From contig CP009416.1 of the NCBI GenBank assembly GCA_000818095.1, forward strand, positions 1,162,501-1,226,500: a stretch of DNA of 64,000 bases, in the 5' to 3' direction. How positions within the stretch are numbered: position 1 is the stretch's first letter; every line of letters begins with the position of its first letter. The position numbers and the translations under genes were made by a program. This DNA is from Jeotgalibacillus malaysiensis (GTDB lineage Bacteria; Bacillota; Bacilli; Bacillales; Jeotgalibacillaceae). Below are positions 62,620 through 64,000 of the stretch, in pieces. The notes below the pieces were generated by a model, which was not told the origin of the DNA, searched no databases, and saw only the letters and a list, made by a program, of their open reading frames with translations.

Positions 62620-62667
62620 AATCCTGTTATGAAAAAGGGGAGAGTTGCCCTTTTTCATAACAGGATT
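62620..62667 (-). terminator. Long perfect hairpin after scoC
   Basis: Twenty-base arms (AATCCTGTTATGAAAAAGGG and its exact reverse complement) around an 8-base loop, starting 7 bases after the scoC stop on the minus strand and followed by TTTTGTTTT. Unusually long for a terminator. Confidence 0.7.
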
Positions 62668-62673
62668 CAATGG

Positions 62674-63261
62674 TCAGGGTGATGCGATCTGCTTGACCGG
62701 ATCAGCCGTTCTGCTCTTTTTAATTTTTCCATCAACCTCTGAAAATTCTGTTTCGATATTATTAAAAGAAGTTTCGAAGATTTTCATGAAATCATCACCA
62801 TAAATGTTCTTGACGATTGCCATAACATCCATCATCTCAGGAAACTTTCCATAGATCTGTCTGAGCGGAGCGGCACCTTCAAATACTGAGTGCGTCTCAG
62901 GAGAATAATTTTCCATTAGCTCAAGCAGGAGATTGTCCCCTTCTTCAGTCAGCTTGATATAAGTATTCCGCTTATCATTCTCACGTTTTGAGAACTCAAG
63001 GTAACCTCTTTCTTCAAGCTTTTTTGAAAAGTTAAAGGCTGTGGATACGTGCATAACACCGAATTTGGCAACGTCTGAAATGGATGCACCCTTTAAATGA
63101 TAAGCGATCCAGAGGATATGATGTTCGTTAATATTCAGGTCATATGGCTTAATCCAGTTCTGCCAGTCTTTCTCGATCGCTTTCCACAAAGCTTTACTGA
63201 GCTGGGCCATCCGCTGGCTGAAAATCATTGCCTCTTTCATTGAGTATAATTGATCATCCAT
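62674..63261 (-). CDS. scoC: Transition-state regulator ScoC (Hpr)
   Basis: A 195-aa MarR-family regulator that represses protease, peptide-transport and sporulation genes in B. subtilis. Highly conserved segments: [60 protein letters not shown] (recognition helix) and the wing [16 protein letters not shown]-terminal [18 protein letters not shown] also matches. AGAAGGTG precedes ATG 63261. Length close to B. subtilis ScoC (203). Confidence 0.95.
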   Translation of the reverse strand: MDDQLYSMKEAMIFSQRMAQLSKALWKAIEKDWQNWIKPYDLNINEHHILWIAYHLKGASISDVAKFGVMHVSTAFNFSKKLEERGYLEFSKRENDKRNTYIKLTEEGDNLLLELMENYSPETHSVFEGAAPLRQIYGKFPEMMDVMAIVKNIYGDDFMKIFETSFNNIETEFSEVDGKIKKSRTADPVKQIASP

Positions 63262-63320
63262 TGCTACACCTTCTTTCATAAAAGATTTTGAGTAATAGGA
63301 ATATTAGTTCAGTTTCAAAC

Positions 63321-63349
63321 ATTATAGCAATAAAGTAAAACGATTGAAA
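63321..63349 (-). promoter_or_regulatory. Candidate scoC promoter
   Basis: Minus strand TTTCAA (63344-63349), 17-bp spacer, TATAAT (63321-63326), about 60 bp upstream of the start codon. The rest of the 355-bp gap to yhaH is AT-rich with only a repeat fragment and a terminator. Confidence 0.5.
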
Positions 63350-63504
63350 GGCAAGAATTAATTAAATTTTCTAATAAAATTGTTTTACCCTTACGAGGTA
63401 AGGTACGGTTGCACATACTTCAGAATAATTTTTTTTGAAGTTCAGTTATCTATTACTGCTTCTGTCTGGTCTTTTTAAAAAATAGCTATGTTAAAGATCA
63501 ATGT

Positions 63505-63580
63505 TATTTTTGCACAGCTGGTGATTGTAGCGGAAAGCGTCCCCCTGAAGCGGAAATCAACAGCCCACTTTAACAAAGTC
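63505..63580. repeat. GC-rich dispersed intergenic repeat, copy H (internally deleted)
   Basis: TTTTTGCACAGCTGGTGATTG TAGCGGAAAGCG joined directly to CCCCCTGAAGCGGAAATCAA CAGCCC: both ends of the element with the centre missing. The left end is nearly identical to copies C and D. Confidence 0.75.
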
Positions 63581-63590
63581 AAAAAAATAA

Positions 63591-63617
63591 AAAAACAGCC
63601 CGCGGGCTGTTTTTTAT
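63591..63617 (-). terminator. Terminator after yhaH
   Basis: AAAACAGCCCGCGGGCTGTTTT, a continuous palindrome with T run on the minus strand. Confidence 0.88.
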
Positions 63618-63994
63618 TAGCTAGGCTGAGGTTCCTTGCTATCCTGGTTAATCGTTTTTTCTAATTCTTCCATTGTTGACTGAATGGCAGCAAGCTCTTC
63701 CTGAAGATTATTGATTGCAGGGTCTGCTTCACGCTTCCAGGCCTGAATTGAATCCTTCAGCTCTGCCGCTACAACGCGGAGTGATTCCTTACTTTCTTTA
63801 GAAGCGTCTGCGATTGATTCCTTTACGATTTGAAGGTTCATTTGCAGTTCGAGCATATGCTCCCGCCAGTTATCTTTCGTATTTTTAATTGTGCCACGCA
63901 GTTCTTCACCTGATTGAGGAGCCGATATAAGTGATGCTGCTGCTCCTGCCGCTAATCCGACAACTAAGCCAAGTGAAAATTGTTTGAAATTCAT
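63617..63994 (-). CDS. yhaH: YtxH-domain protein YhaH
   Basis: A 125-aa protein with an N-terminal glycine/alanine-rich membrane helix (LGLVVGLAAGAAASLISAPQ) followed by SGEELRGTIKNTKDN, the YtxH signature, and a long amphipathic coiled-coil tail to the end. Associated with general stress or envelope in Bacillus; role not defined. Next to scoC as in B. subtilis. The start codon is at the window edge, so its RBS is not visible. Confidence 0.88.
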   Translation of the reverse strand: MNFKQFSLGLVVGLAAGAAASLISAPQSGEELRGTIKNTKDNWREHMLELQMNLQIVKESIADASKESKESLRVVAAELKDSIQAWKREADPAINNLQEELAAIQSTMEELEKTINQDSKEPQPS

Positions 63995-64000
63995 CCCAAC

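Overview
The window is a chromosomal segment of a low-to-moderate GC Gram-positive bacterium of the Bacillaceae/Planococcaceae type. Evidence: a rRNA-tRNA block like Bacillus trnD, strong GGAGG-type ribosome binding sites, Rho-independent terminators, and genes whose content and local order match Bacillus subtilis 168 (queG-yhbB-trmL, prkA-yhbH, yhcX/pgcA/yhcYZ/spoVR, yheABE/yheGHI, hemAT, yhaRQPML-prsA-yhaJ-scoC-yhaH). Jeotgalibacillus or a close relative is my guess; the sequence alone does not prove it.

Layout. 1-4.25 kb: 3' part of a 23S rRNA, a 5S rRNA and 16 tRNAs. 4.4-11.3 kb: tRNA-modification genes (queG, trmL), a nitroreductase, and a decayed stretch holding remnants of yhbB, prkA and yhbH mixed with two paralogous 56-aa genes and a 125-bp tandem repeat array. 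11.5-17 kb: purine permease with PurR boxes, RocB-like peptidase and three flavin oxidoreductases. 17.3-28.5 kb: pseudouridine synthase, disulfide-bond pair, YhcX, phosphoglucomutase, an AirSR/YhcYZ-type redox two-component system, a PepSY protein, a spoVR remnant, azoreductase and Nudix hydrolase. 28.5-42.2 kb: SulP transporter, alpha-glucosidase, CNNM/CorC transporter with a structured leader, kynurenine genes kynU-kynB, a cysteine-less ArsC-like protein, glutamate-type symporter, orphan TatA, photolyase with TetR regulator, small membrane proteins. 42.4-46.6 kb: heterodimeric multidrug ABC exporter (bmrCD type) behind an attenuator leader with two mini-ORFs. 46.7-64 kb: yheG, fumC, msmX, a PucR/CdaR-like regulator, yheE, yheB, yheA, hemAT, enoyl-CoA hydratase, yhaQP exporter, yhaM, yhaL, prsA, two YjcZ-family peptides, yhaJ-like gene, scoC and yhaH.

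The most striking biology is loss. PrkA, YhbH and SpoVR form a conserved co-occurring set (yeaG-yeaH-ycgB in E. coli; sporulation-linked in Bacillus). All three are present here only as remnants, at two separate loci (8.4-11.3 kb and 26.8-27.2 kb). The neighbouring yhbB amidase gene is also broken. The YhbH remnant still encodes a complete von Willebrand A-like domain with its metal-site motifs and a ribosome binding site.

Other points worth attention: an unusual leader RNA in front of the CNNM transporter with a hairpin between the Shine-Dalgarno sequence and a TTG start; tandem attenuators and a LexA-like box before bmrCD; a palindromic operator filling the promoter spacer of a nitroreductase; a cre-controlled 42-aa membrane peptide; and three intergenic repeat families (125 bp, 21 bp, and a GC-rich dispersed element). 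No CRISPR array, prophage, transposase or replication origin was seen.
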